Assembly (NCBI GenBank): GCA_946221045.1
Contig: CAMIIY010000055.1
Coordinates: forward strand, 1 to 9,432
From: an uncultured Oceanospirillaceae bacterium
Lineage (GTDB): Bacteria; Pseudomonadota; Gammaproteobacteria; Pseudomonadales; Balneatricaceae
Reading direction: 5' to 3'
DNA: 9,432 nucleotides
Shown here: positions 1-7,051 of the stretch, one piece after another
Layout of the letters: each line of letters starts with the position of its first letter
How positions within the stretch are numbered: position 1 is the first letter of the stretch
Notes under the pieces: generated by a model
What the model saw: the letters and a program-made list of their open reading frames with translations, nothing else
The model's database searches: none
Told to the model about the DNA's origin: nothing
Program-made: the position numbers and the translations under genes

Positions 1-210
1 GCGCTGGACTTTCTGAACAGCAGCGGTGGTGTTGCCTTGCTACCCACAGAAACCCTTCGTCATTGTCCTGCTCTCTATCCGGTTGAAGGCGTGCCGCCGG
101 TAGAACGCAATATCTTTGCCAGTTGGCTCGAAACTAATCCGGCTGTTGAAGATTGCAGTGCTGCAATTGAGCAACTGCAGTCAGGTTTCAGCGAGGGGGC
201 CGACGTTTAA
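1..210 (+). CDS. LysR-type transcriptional regulator, C-terminal end (5' part outside window)
   Basis: The frame is open from base 1 to a TAA at 208-210 and gives the last 69 residues of a protein. The stretch GGVALLP, followed by an xLYPVxxxPPVERNIFASW-like segment and a final helix with AAIEQL, has the order seen at the end of the effector-binding domain of LysR-type regulators: a glycine-rich turn into ALLP, a beta strand, then a C-terminal helix. Such proteins are DNA-binding regulators that respond to small ligands. The N-terminal helix-turn-helix and most of the ligand pocket lie outside the window, so neither target nor ligand can be guessed. The last 23 bases overlap the 3' end of the convergent helicase gene, so no terminator fits between them. 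Another periplasmic-binding-fold protein is possible but less likely. Confidence 0.6.
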   Translation, partial: ALDFLNSSGGVALLPTETLRHCPALYPVEGVPPVERNIFASWLETNPAVEDCSAAIEQLQSGFSEGADV

Positions 211-2698
211 CGCCCCGGCTGGCAATGGCCTGCGTCGGGTCATCTGGCCAGTCGTGTTTGGGGTATCGCCCTTTAAGGTCTTTTTTGACCTCGGCATAGG
301 TTTTTTCCCAGAAACTGGCCAGGTCCATGGTGATCTGTACGGGTCTGCGCGCGGGTGATAAAAGGTGCAACTTCAGCCGAGTGCCATAGCCGATGTGTGG
401 CGTATTTTGCCAGCCGAACAGTTCCTGCAACTTTGCCGCTAACACCGGTGGTGTTTCTGAATAATCGATTGCTGCGCGACTGCCTGACGGCAAGCGGATA
501 TGGGAGGGCGCCAGTTGCTCCAGTTGCTGCTGTTGCGCCCAGGGTAACAGTGCATGTAATGCGCTGGTCAGAGTCTGCTCCGGTATCTGTTCAAAACGCC
601 GTTGCCCCTCCAGAAAAGGTAATAGCCAGTGCTCGAGAGATGCCAGTAAACCGGTATCACTCAGATCAGGCCACGGATTTTCCGTGCCCTCAATGCTGTC
701 ATGTAAAAACATCACGCGCTGGCGCCATTGATGCAGGTCAGGCCGCCAGGGTAATTGGTCCAGTCCGTCGCAGCGCAGTTGCCGGAGCAGGGTCTGATGA
801 ATCAGTGCCGGGTTCGGTTGCTCCAAAGGTTGTGCCTGCAGGGTCAGGGAGCCCAGAGTCTGTCGCTTCAGTGACATGACACGCTTTTGGTCAGTATCCC
901 AGAAAACATCCGTCTGGATCGAGAGGCGTTCTGGAAAGGTTTTGCTCAGGGTGTTCATATTCAGTGGTGCGGCCAGCATGATCTGATCCTGACGCTGGCC
1001 TGCTATACCCCGGGTGGAGGCTACCGCCAGCCAGGCATGTTGCCGCAGGGGATCACTGGGTGCCAGCCTGACCGCCCGGCCATTGCTCATGCGGTAGTCC
1101 ATGCCTTGTGGCTGACGCTGGCTGGCAATGCGGTCGGGGTAGGCGAGGGTGATCAGTAGTCCGGCAGACAGCGGTTCAGTTAAGACCTTGTGCGGGTCGG
1201 TGCTGATCCCTGTACGAATCTTGTGAAACTGTTTTGCCTGCTGCTGTATTTGATGCCATCGGGTTTTGTGTTGCGCAGGCGGCGTGTGTAACCAGTCCAG
1301 TCGGGCGTCAATATCTGCGGTCTCCAGCCGCAGAGGGTCCCGGTCTGAGAGCAGGGCGGCCAGCGCACAGGCCTGTGCCAGATTCTCTGAACCTCCAACC
1401 CGTAACAGCAGGTGTGACAGGCGTGGGTGGCAAGGCAGTTTCAACATGGCTTCACCGAGCGGGGTGATCTGTCCGCTGGCATCAAGTGCTTCCAGCAGTT
1501 GAAGCAGGCTCTGAGCCTGCGACCAGGCACCATCGGTAGGTTTATCCAGCCAGCACAGCTCATCTGCCCGGGTTATGCCCCAGTTCGCCAGTAGCAGAAC
1601 CATGGGGGCCAGATCCGCCTGAGTGATGGCCGGTGGCAAGTGAGGGGCCAGTTCTGCCTGTTGTGCTTCTGACCAGAGTCGGTAACAGGTCCCGGGTTCA
1701 AGTCGGCCAGCTCGTCCGGCGCGCTGGGTGGCTGAAGCACTGGAAATACGCTGGGTGTGAAGCCGAGTCATGGCTGTATTGGGGTCAAAGCGTGCGACTT
1801 TGCATAAACCGGCGTCAACCACCACCCGAATGCCCTCTATGGTCAGGCTTGTTTCGGCGATGTTGGTGGCGAGCACCAGTTTGCGCAGACCTTCTGGTGC
1901 GGGTGCAATGGCTTGTTGTTGTGTGGCCAGATCCAGCTCACCATAGAGTGGCATAACCTGACAGCCCTGTAATCTGCCAGATTGGGTGTTCAGAGCTGAT
2001 GCAACGGCTTTGATTTCAGCCTGACCGGGTAAAAACAGCAGCAAACTGCCCTGGGTTTCAGCAAGGATTTCGAGCAAATGCCCGGCAATGGCATCCGCCA
2101 TCGGGCGCAGTGACAGGTTGAGTGCCCGGTAATGCACCTCCACCGGGAATAGCTGGCCTGTGGCGGTGATTAATGGCGCATTGGGAAGCAGTGTTTGCAG
2201 GGCTCGATTATCCAGTGTGGCGGACATCAGTAGCAGTTTCAGTGGTGTATTATCACGAAACAAATCCCGGGCATACAGCGCCATCGCCAGCCCCAGATCT
2301 GATTCGGGGCTACGTTCATGAAATTCATCAAAGATAATCAGACCGTAACCCTCAAGGCTCGGATCGGCCTGCAATAAACGCAGCAGGACCCCTTCAGTGA
2401 CAACTTCAATTCGGGTGCTTTTACTGATCCGGCTTTCCAGTCGCATCCGGTAACCCACCGTCTCCCCGGGTGTTTCACCGAGTTGCTGCGCCATAAAAGC
2501 CGCGACATTTTTTACCGCCAGTCGGCGTGGCTCCAGTAACAAAATCTTGTCACAGATCAGGTCTGCTGACCTGAGCAGGGCAAGCGGTACGCAGGTGGTC
2601 TTACCTGACCCCGGAGGAGCCTGCAGGATGGCATCGCCGACCGTATTCAGGGCCTGGGTGAGCGTGGGCAAAATTGCTTCGACGGGCAGGGCGGTCAT
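188..2698 (-). CDS. hrpB: ATP-dependent helicase HrpB (DEAH-box)
   Basis: This is a superfamily 2 DEAH/RHA-type nucleic-acid helicase. Numbering here is from the upstream ATG at 2716. The Walker A motif APPGSGKTT is at residues 33-41, motif II reads DEFH at 130-133 followed by ERS, and SAT is at 165-167. FLPG is at 228-231, TNIAETSLTI at 284-293 and QRAGRAGR at 331-338. DEFHERS in place of DEAHERS is typical of HrpB and separates it from HrpA. The rest is the helicase-associated and HrpB C-terminal region, ending in the family-like LASFWEKTYAEVKKDLKGRYPKH segment. The product would be 836 residues, close to the E. coli protein (about 809), so it looks intact. I chose the ATG at 2696-2698 because MTALPVEAILPTL lines up with the E. 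coli start MSSLPVAAVLPEL. The ATG at 2714-2716 would add six residues, and neither start has a strong ribosome site. The cellular role of HrpB is poorly defined; an RNA helicase role is assumed from the family. Confidence 0.95.
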   Translation of the reverse strand: MTALPVEAILPTLTQALNTVGDAILQAPPGSGKTTCVPLALLRSADLICDKILLLEPRRLAVKNVAAFMAQQLGETPGETVGYRMRLESRISKSTRIEVVTEGVLLRLLQADPSLEGYGLIIFDEFHERSPESDLGLAMALYARDLFRDNTPLKLLLMSATLDNRALQTLLPNAPLITATGQLFPVEVHYRALNLSLRPMADAIAGHLLEILAETQGSLLLFLPGQAEIKAVASALNTQSGRLQGCQVMPLYGELDLATQQQAIAPAPEGLRKLVLATNIAETSLTIEGIRVVVDAGLCKVARFDPNTAMTRLHTQRISSASATQRAGRAGRLEPGTCYRLWSEAQQAELAPHLPPAITQADLAPMVLLLANWGITRADELCWLDKPTDGAWSQAQSLLQLLEALDASGQITPLGEAMLKLPCHPRLSHLLLRVGGSENLAQACALAALLSDRDPLRLETADIDARLDWLHTPPAQHKTRWHQIQQQAKQFHKIRTGISTDPHKVLTEPLSAGLLITLAYPDRIASQRQPQGMDYRMSNGRAVRLAPSDPLRQHAWLAVASTRGIAGQRQDQIMLAAPLNMNTLSKTFPERLSIQTDVFWDTDQKRVMSLKRQTLGSLTLQAQPLEQPNPALIHQTLLRQLRCDGLDQLPWRPDLHQWRQRVMFLHDSIEGTENPWPDLSDTGLLASLEHWLLPFLEGQRRFEQIPEQTLTSALHALLPWAQQQQLEQLAPSHIRLPSGSRAAIDYSETPPVLAAKLQELFGWQNTPHIGYGTRLKLHLLSPARRPVQITMDLASFWEKTYAEVKKDLKGRYPKHDWPDDPTQAIASRGVKRRPPR

Positions 2699-2728
2699 GG
2701 CATTACGTCTACTCATAAATCTGTGCAG

Positions 2729-2757
2729 AGCTTAAAGAGAAAGTGTTTCACTGGCAA
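2729..2757 (-). promoter_or_regulatory. Possible hrpB promoter
   Basis: Read on the minus strand, TTGCCA (2752-2757) is followed after 17 bases by TAAGCT (2729-2734). The -35 box matches the sigma-70 consensus at five of six positions, but the -10 box at only three. Transcription would start near 2722. That leaves almost no leader for the upstream ATG at 2716 and about 24 bases for the ATG at 2698, which fits the shorter start. It is a prediction from spacing and sequence only. Confidence 0.35.
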
Positions 2758-2779
2758 TTGCCGACGCGCTGGTTACAAT
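2752..2779 (+). promoter_or_regulatory. Possible promoter for the small protein and oxidoreductase genes
   Basis: TACAAT at 2774-2779 is a good -10 box, five of six to consensus. The best -35 at suitable spacing is TGGCAA (2752-2757, 16 bases away), which matches at only three positions and is the reverse complement of the proposed hrpB -35 box. The start of transcription would be near 2786, giving a leader of about 25 bases before the ATG at 2812. If both promoters are real, they share the same bases and could compete. Confidence 0.35.
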
Positions 2780-2811
2780 GGGCGCAGATTTCAGGACTCA
2801 CAGGATATCTT

Positions 2812-3114
2812 ATGGCTGGTCAGTTTCGTGGTTCCCGTCGTGGTTTTAAAAAACCTGCAGCCATCGCAGGTCGGGGCGTGTTAGAAAGTGTGCGCACGGA
2901 AGGGCCTTTTAATGAGTGGGTTGGCATGCCGCCTTACTTCCTGCATCACGTGATGATTGAGGGTGAGGAGTATACGTACCTGTCCGGCGACAAAACGCTG
3001 GAAATCGAAACCGGTAAAAAAGTGGCGTTTCGGTATAAGGAAACCAGCAAGGGCCGGATGATTGAAAAACGCTCTCTGGGCGTGGTGATTGACCCCAGCG
3101 AACTCGGTTACTAA
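2812..3114 (+). CDS. Uncharacterised 100-residue basic protein, possibly a small beta-barrel
   Basis: I do not recognise this protein. The first 20 residues (MAGQFRGSRRGFKKPAAIAG) are basic and glycine-rich and look disordered. From about residue 22 the pattern changes to short alternating strands: GVLESV, HHVMIEG, EEYTYLSG, KTLEIETGKKVAFRYKE, then KRSLGVVID. That arrangement would suit an OB-like or SH3-like barrel, and with the basic tail a nucleic-acid-binding role is possible, but this is inference. There is no signal peptide, membrane segment or metal-binding cysteine pattern. An in-frame ATG exists at 2743, but the ATG at 2812 is preferred because AGGA at 2802-2805 lies six bases upstream and the extra N-terminal residues look like translated promoter sequence. 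The oxidoreductase gene follows after 74 bases on the same strand, so they may be cotranscribed. Confidence 0.7.
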   Translation: MAGQFRGSRRGFKKPAAIAGRGVLESVRTEGPFNEWVGMPPYFLHHVMIEGEEYTYLSGDKTLEIETGKKVAFRYKETSKGRMIEKRSLGVVIDPSELGY

Positions 3115-3121
3115 CCCACCC

Positions 3122-3132
3122 GTTCCGGGAAC
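3122..3132. repeat. Short perfect inverted repeat in the gap before the oxidoreductase gene
   Basis: GTTCC and GGAAC flank a single central G. The gap between the small protein stop and the oxidoreductase start is 74 bases, and this palindrome begins 8 bases after the stop. It is too tight to form an RNA hairpin and has no T tract, so if it means anything it would be a protein-binding site. A chance occurrence is quite possible. Confidence 0.25.
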
Positions 3133-3188
3133 TTGCCCCTGCGCCGGCTGACCAAACAGCATGGTATCTACTGAAAAAGGGGTTGCGG

Positions 3189-3935
3189 ATGTTGCAAAAA
3201 AAACAGTTTCCATTATGTCTGGTCGAGAAGCATTTTGTATCTTCTACCAGTCTGGAACTTTGCTTTGAGCGACCTGATGGCAGTCCTGTGACCTATGTTC
3301 CGGGTCAGTTCTTTTCTTTTCATCTACCGGAGTCCTCCGGTGGCAAAACCCGCAGCTACAGTGTGGCTAACCGTTGTGACAATATCAGGGATAACCGTGA
3401 GTTGCGTATCACCGCGACACTGATTCCCGATGGCGCGGCCAGTGAATTTTTCCGCCATGCCGAACCGGGTGCCACAGTGGACGCCAGTGGCCCCTTTGGA
3501 AATCTTGTTTTACCCGCTGCTGATCCCCGTCGTTACATTCTGGTCGCAACCGGGGCAGGAGTGGCGCCCTATCGGGCCATGCTGCCGCAACTTGCCGAAC
3601 GTCTGCAGAGCAACAGCGCACTGATGGTTGAATTGATACTGGGTGTGCAAACTCCCGCAGAACTGCTCTATGCCGATGAGTTCAGAGCGATGGCAGCCGA
3701 ACATGCAGGGTTTGTTTTCAGGGCCCGCTTCAGCCGGGCTGAACCTCAGCAGGCCGATGAATACGCCGGATATGTGCAGGCGCAATTACAAACCTTATCG
3801 CCTGATCCGGAACAGGATCGGATTTACCTGTGCGGCAATCCCGCCATGGTAGATGACACCGTGAAATTGCTGACCCCGGCCGGATTTACGCCGGCCACAC
3901 TTAAACGTGAAAAGTACCTGTTTTCAAGGTTGTAA
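3189..3935 (+). CDS. FAD/NAD(P)H-dependent oxidoreductase, ferredoxin-NADP reductase superfamily
   Basis: This 248-residue protein has the two-domain ferredoxin reductase layout. The N-terminal FAD-binding barrel carries YVPGQFFSF and RSYSVAN (residues 55-61, the RxYS flavin motif), then GPFG at 101-104. The C-terminal nucleotide-binding domain starts with the TGAGVAPYRAM loop (121-131) and contains YLCGNPAMVDD (213-223). It ends in KREKYLFSRL. No 2Fe-2S ferredoxin domain is attached and there is no export signal, so it should be cytoplasmic and pass electrons between NAD(P)H and a separate partner such as a ferredoxin or flavodoxin. Whether it prefers NADPH or NADH I cannot tell. The start is the ATG at 3189, with an AAGGGG ribosome site (3177-3182) six bases upstream; an in-frame TTG at 3183 overlaps that spacer and is less likely. 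A hairpin lies directly after the stop. Confidence 0.85.
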   Translation: MLQKKQFPLCLVEKHFVSSTSLELCFERPDGSPVTYVPGQFFSFHLPESSGGKTRSYSVANRCDNIRDNRELRITATLIPDGAASEFFRHAEPGATVDASGPFGNLVLPAADPRRYILVATGAGVAPYRAMLPQLAERLQSNSALMVELILGVQTPAELLYADEFRAMAAEHAGFVFRARFSRAEPQQADEYAGYVQAQLQTLSPDPEQDRIYLCGNPAMVDDTVKLLTPAGFTPATLKREKYLFSRL

Positions 3936-3960
3936 AAAAAACCGGCCTCAGGGCCGGTTT
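3931..3960. terminator. Rho-independent terminator between convergent genes, stronger on the minus strand
   Basis: AAACCGGCC (3939-3947) and GGCCGGTTT (3952-3960) form a nine-base-pair GC-rich stem around a four-base loop, TCAG. On the minus strand the stem is followed by an unbroken run of T that includes the end of the stem and continues to about 3934, which makes a classic terminator for the gene ending at 3989, 29 bases away. On the plus strand only three T follow before GAAAG, so termination of the oxidoreductase message there would be weaker. The stem begins right at the oxidoreductase stop codon (3933-3935). Confidence 0.85.
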
Positions 3961-3988
3961 GAAAGACAGACGAACGTTTTGAAGGGGG

Positions 3989-4849
3989 CTAAACGTCCGC
4001 GCTCTCCTGATGATCAAGCAGTGATGTCAGCAGCCTGATGTTCTGATCAAGCCGTTGTTGTTCCGGGGCATCACTGTTCAGGAATCGGCTGTCCTGATGA
4101 ATCAAGTGATCAATCAGGTCAGGGGTAAAGCGATTAAGGTCCTCTAAAAAATCAAACTGAGGGCGGTTAATGAAGCGTTCCAGATTGTTTTTTATCTGCC
4201 CCAGATGTTTGCCGGGATGACCGGGGGGCTGTTCTAATTGTTGAACACTGGTGTACGTATTCGATACGGCGTAACTCAGTGACTGGCGCATATTTACATT
4301 CAAGTTCATCAATTGAGATTTGTCCATGTCGATTTCGCTGGCAAGTTGCAGAGCGCTCTGAATATTGCCATTGAAAAAGTCATCGGCAATCAAACCAATC
4401 TCGTTGACCAGCGTATCGATCGCCTGACGTTCAGCGTGACTCAGGTTGCCTGATACTGAATAACTGAACTGGCTGCTGGCGGTAACTTCAATGCCGGCGG
4501 CCTCAACCTGATAACTGTCACTGCTCAGGGTCGCCAGAATCTCGGACTGACTCTGCTGGTGGCTGAAGTCGATGGTGATCCTGTCACCGTCCTGCGTCAT
4601 TATTTCCATCGAAAATGCCTGAGCGCTGGAGAACCGTTCCGCATAGCTGATGGCGTTCATCTGTCCGCCGGGCTTAAAAGCATGTTCTGCTGATGCCACT
4701 GGACTGGTAGTTGCAACAGGGTTGTCTGTCAGAGGTGCAACCTGTGATGATGCCTTGTCAGGCATGTAAGTGGGGGCAGCCCGGTGATGTCCTGATTCAG
4801 AAAACCTGTAGGGGCTGCCAGTCCATGATATATCCACCTGAAACCTCAT
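3989..4849 (-). CDS. Uncharacterised protein resembling the DUF5610 family
   Basis: The 286-residue product has a poorly conserved, Pro/Ser/Ala-rich N-terminal third, then a strand-rich part (FSMEIMTQDGDRITIDFSH, residues 79-97), then FSYSVSGNLSHAERQAIDTLVNEIGLIADDFFNGNIQSALQLASEI at about 128-173. That last stretch, with an FSYSVxGxLxxxExxAI opening and a helix ending ADDFFNGNIQSAL, is what I remember of DUF5610 proteins, whose function is unknown to me. The C-terminal part (about 215-280) is helical and charged and contains several Asp/Leu-rich segments. There is no signal peptide or membrane span. The start at 4849 is the most upstream ATG; its ribosome site (GAAAGAAA) is weak, and a later ATG at 4765 has no purine-rich site at all. 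It stands alone with its own terminator. Confidence 0.75.
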   Translation of the reverse strand: MRFQVDISWTGSPYRFSESGHHRAAPTYMPDKASSQVAPLTDNPVATTSPVASAEHAFKPGGQMNAISYAERFSSAQAFSMEIMTQDGDRITIDFSHQQSQSEILATLSSDSYQVEAAGIEVTASSQFSYSVSGNLSHAERQAIDTLVNEIGLIADDFFNGNIQSALQLASEIDMDKSQLMNLNVNMRQSLSYAVSNTYTSVQQLEQPPGHPGKHLGQIKNNLERFINRPQFDFLEDLNRFTPDLIDHLIHQDSRFLNSDAPEQQRLDQNIRLLTSLLDHQESADV

Positions 4850-4930
4850 TTTTCTTTCGCTGTAACAGAGGTTGTCGGCGTATCAGTTATGGAGTTGATG
4901 CGATATGAATGAGTTTCAGATTGCATTTTA

Positions 4931-4950
4931 ACCAGTTGTTCTCAACTGAT
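4931..4950. repeat. Inverted repeat upstream of the DUF5610-like gene
   Basis: CAGTTG (4933-4938) and CAACTG (4943-4948) are perfect inverted copies around a four-base loop. On the minus strand the stem can be extended by one GU and one AU pair. No T run follows on either strand, so it is not an ordinary terminator. It lies directly next to the TAAAAT that could serve as a -10 box, so it could be an operator, or a structure in the message if transcription starts further upstream. Confidence 0.35.
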
Positions 4951-4962
4951 TGAAAGCCCATT

Positions 4963-4992
4963 AAAAAAACGAATGGCTCATGGATATGCCAT
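4963..4992 (-). terminator. Weak terminator candidate after the antiporter gene
   Basis: On the minus strand ATGGC (4988-4992) pairs with GCCAT (4973-4977) across a ten-base loop. After three more bases comes a run of seven T (4963-4969 on the plus strand read as A). The stem is short and the loop large, so strength is doubtful, but the T run and the place, about 45 bases after the antiporter stop, fit a terminator. Confidence 0.4.
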
Positions 4993-5035
4993 AAACCGGG
5001 GATGAATCTGGTTACTGATGGCAAATCACGACCGT

Positions 5036-7021
5036 TTAACCGCTGAGCAGTCTGTCTTCGGCGGCTTCGATCGCGTCCGAGGGGCCCTGCAGAATGACAA
5101 TATCTCCTGCGCACAGTTGGGTTGAGGGCGTTGGTGCATGCTCCGAGTGATCATCCTGGCGCCGGATCATGGCCACCGAGACTTCCAGCACAGCCAGATT
5201 CATATCAGACAGGGTTTTATTGCAGGCAAAGCTGGAGGATGTGATGGGTACCGGGTGCAAGGCTTCTTTCATCTGGCCTTCATCATCCGTTTTCTGTGAA
5301 TGCCCGCCGTGATAGAACCCGTGCAGCAACTGATAACGCTCAGCGCGTACCTGGTCAATTTGCCGGGCGACTCTGTCCGGTGGAACGCCCAAAATAGAGA
5401 GTATGTGTGATACCAGCATCAGGCTGCCTTCAAGCGCTTCCGGGATGACCTCAGTTGCTCCCTGCCGCTGAAACAGGTCCAGAGAGCTGTCATCCCGGGT
5501 TCGTACCAGAATCGGCAATTCAGGAAAACGAGGCCGCAGGTGCTTGAGTGCATGCAGCGAAATATCGTGCTCCGGGAATGTCAGAATCAGCATTCGGGCC
5601 CGGTCACCCCCCACGGCGGTAATAATATCTGCGCGCTGCGCATCACCGTAACAGACCCGTTCACCTGCGGTAGAGGCCTCTTTTACCCGCAGTGGGTCAC
5701 TGTCGATCACGATATAGGGAATGTTCAGTGGGCCAAGAAAACGGGTAATTACCTGACCTACACGGCCAAAGCCACAAATGATGACATGGTTGCTAAGGCC
5801 CTCACCGGCATGCTGTAAATTGTTAACGGAAAACTCTTCACGGGTTTCGTTCACCGTTTTGGGGTGCAGCCAGTATGCCAGCCGGTCCGTGTGATTCATC
5901 AGAACAGGCGTAAGCATCATGCTCAGAACGATGACCCCGGTGGCCAGTGCGTTGAGCTGAGGGTCGATAACCTGATTACCCAGCGCCAGCGCCAGCAGTG
6001 CAAAGCCAAATTCGCCCCCCTGACTCAGACATAAGCCTGCTTTCAGGGATGAGATCGGGTCCATTTTTAGCAGTCGTCCGAGCAGGCTGATCAGCAGGGT
6101 TTTGGAAATAATCAGGCCGGCTGTGAGGATGAGTACCCAATACCAGTGCTGCTGCAGACTGGACAGATCGAGCTGCATACCGACTGATACAAAAAACAGT
6201 CCCAGCAGCAGGTCACGGAAGGGGCGGATATCTGCTTCAAGCTGATAGCGATAGTGACTTTCTCCCAGCATCATGCCAGCGAGGAATCCCCCCAGTGCCA
6301 TGGATAATCCGGCGGCATGGGTGATCCAGGCCGCCAGCAAGGCAGCGGCCAGTGAGGTCAGCACAAACACATCGCTGGAGGCTGAACGGGCTGATTCGTG
6401 CAGCAGTAGCGGCATCACAATCCGGCCGACTACCAGCAGTACGACCAGCAGCAGGGAACCCTCTAACAGTTTTAAGGTCAGTGCCGCACCGTCCATGTGG
6501 GCATCGGTGCTGCCCAGTGCCGGTACCAGTATCAGGAAGACCACGGCGGCCAGATCCTGAAAAATTAGGGTCCCAATGGAAAGCTCTCCATGGGGCGTAT
6601 CCAGTTGATTGCGCCGGATTAATTCCCGGCTGACCACCGCGGTGGAGGAAAGCGAAAGGGCGCCGGCGATGACCAGCGCTGATGCCAGCGGTAGTCCGGC
6701 CGCCAGCGAGAGGCCTATCAGCATCAGTGAAGTGATCAATACCTGAGCACTGCCCAGCCCAAACACGGTTTTGCCCATACTGATCATGCGGCCAAACGAG
6801 AACTCAAGCCCCAGCATAAACAGCAGGAACACGACCCCCAGTTCGCTCAGCAATTCGATGCTGTGTACATCTTTAATCAGGCCAAAACTGTAAGGGCCAA
6901 CCAGAAGACCAATGAACAGGTAGGCAAGCAGCGGCGGTTGTTTGATCCGTCTGAACAGTGTGGTGGCGACGATGGCTCCACAGAGGACAACGAGAAACTG
7001 CTCAAAAATGCTGAAGCCCAT
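5036..7021 (-). CDS. CPA2-family (Kef-type) cation:proton antiporter with RCK domain
   Basis: This is a 661-residue inner-membrane exchanger for a monovalent cation, probably K+ or Na+, against protons. Residues 1 to about 385 are strongly hydrophobic, with some 12 or so spans. They include LLAYLFIGLLVGP, LFMLGLEFSF, LSLSSTAVVSREL, a GTLIFQD segment (Asp near 156), PFRDLLLGLFFVSVGMQLD and LSQGGEFGFALLALALG, all matching KefB/KefC/YbaL-type transporters. A cytoplasmic TrkA-N/RCK domain follows with the Rossmann motif GFGRVG (417-422) and IDSDP at the end of the second strand, suggesting nucleotide-controlled gating. The last ~70 residues resemble a TrkA-C domain. The ATG at 7021 is chosen because GGAAG (7031-7035) is nine bases upstream; a TTG at 7027 would be too close. 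The stop of the DUF2058 gene lies 30 bases upstream, so the two are probably one operon. The exact ion is not readable from sequence. Confidence 0.93.
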   Translation of the reverse strand: MGFSIFEQFLVVLCGAIVATTLFRRIKQPPLLAYLFIGLLVGPYSFGLIKDVHSIELLSELGVVFLLFMLGLEFSFGRMISMGKTVFGLGSAQVLITSLMLIGLSLAAGLPLASALVIAGALSLSSTAVVSRELIRRNQLDTPHGELSIGTLIFQDLAAVVFLILVPALGSTDAHMDGAALTLKLLEGSLLLVVLLVVGRIVMPLLLHESARSASSDVFVLTSLAAALLAAWITHAAGLSMALGGFLAGMMLGESHYRYQLEADIRPFRDLLLGLFFVSVGMQLDLSSLQQHWYWVLILTAGLIISKTLLISLLGRLLKMDPISSLKAGLCLSQGGEFGFALLALALGNQVIDPQLNALATGVIVLSMMLTPVLMNHTDRLAYWLHPKTVNETREEFSVNNLQHAGEGLSNHVIICGFGRVGQVITRFLGPLNIPYIVIDSDPLRVKEASTAGERVCYGDAQRADIITAVGGDRARMLILTFPEHDISLHALKHLRPRFPELPILVRTRDDSSLDLFQRQGATEVIPEALEGSLMLVSHILSILGVPPDRVARQIDQVRAERYQLLHGFYHGGHSQKTDDEGQMKEALHPVPITSSSFACNKTLSDMNLAVLEVSVAMIRRQDDHSEHAPTPSTQLCAGDIVILQGPSDAIEAAEDRLLSG

Positions 7022-7051
7022 GGTCAATTACTTCCGGTCAAAAAGGTTTGA

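Larger units (their letters stand above)
4850..5035. other. 186-base intergenic region with weak hairpins and no convincing gene
   Basis: This stretch separates two minus-strand genes. I see no open frame with a ribosome site or family resemblance. It holds the probable end of the antiporter transcript (weak hairpin with a T run at 4963-4992) and an inverted repeat at 4931-4950. The promoter of the DUF5610-like gene should also be here: on the minus strand TAAAAT (4923-4928) is a possible -10 box, but I find no good -35 box at the right distance. Confidence 0.5.

Noticed and set aside
355..879. 174-codon open frame on the plus strand within hrpB
   Set aside because: It lies wholly opposite the helicase coding frame, its product is low-complexity Ala/Val/Arg-rich sequence with no family resemblance, and hrpB motifs are unbroken across it.
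2881..3213. 110-codon minus-strand frame over the small protein and the oxidoreductase start
   Set aside because: It is antisense to two better supported frames that have ribosome sites, and the product resembles nothing known to me.
4887..5114. 75-codon minus-strand frame covering the gap after the antiporter
   Set aside because: It overlaps the antiporter C-terminus in another frame, has an Arg-rich start typical of shadow frames and shows no ribosome site.
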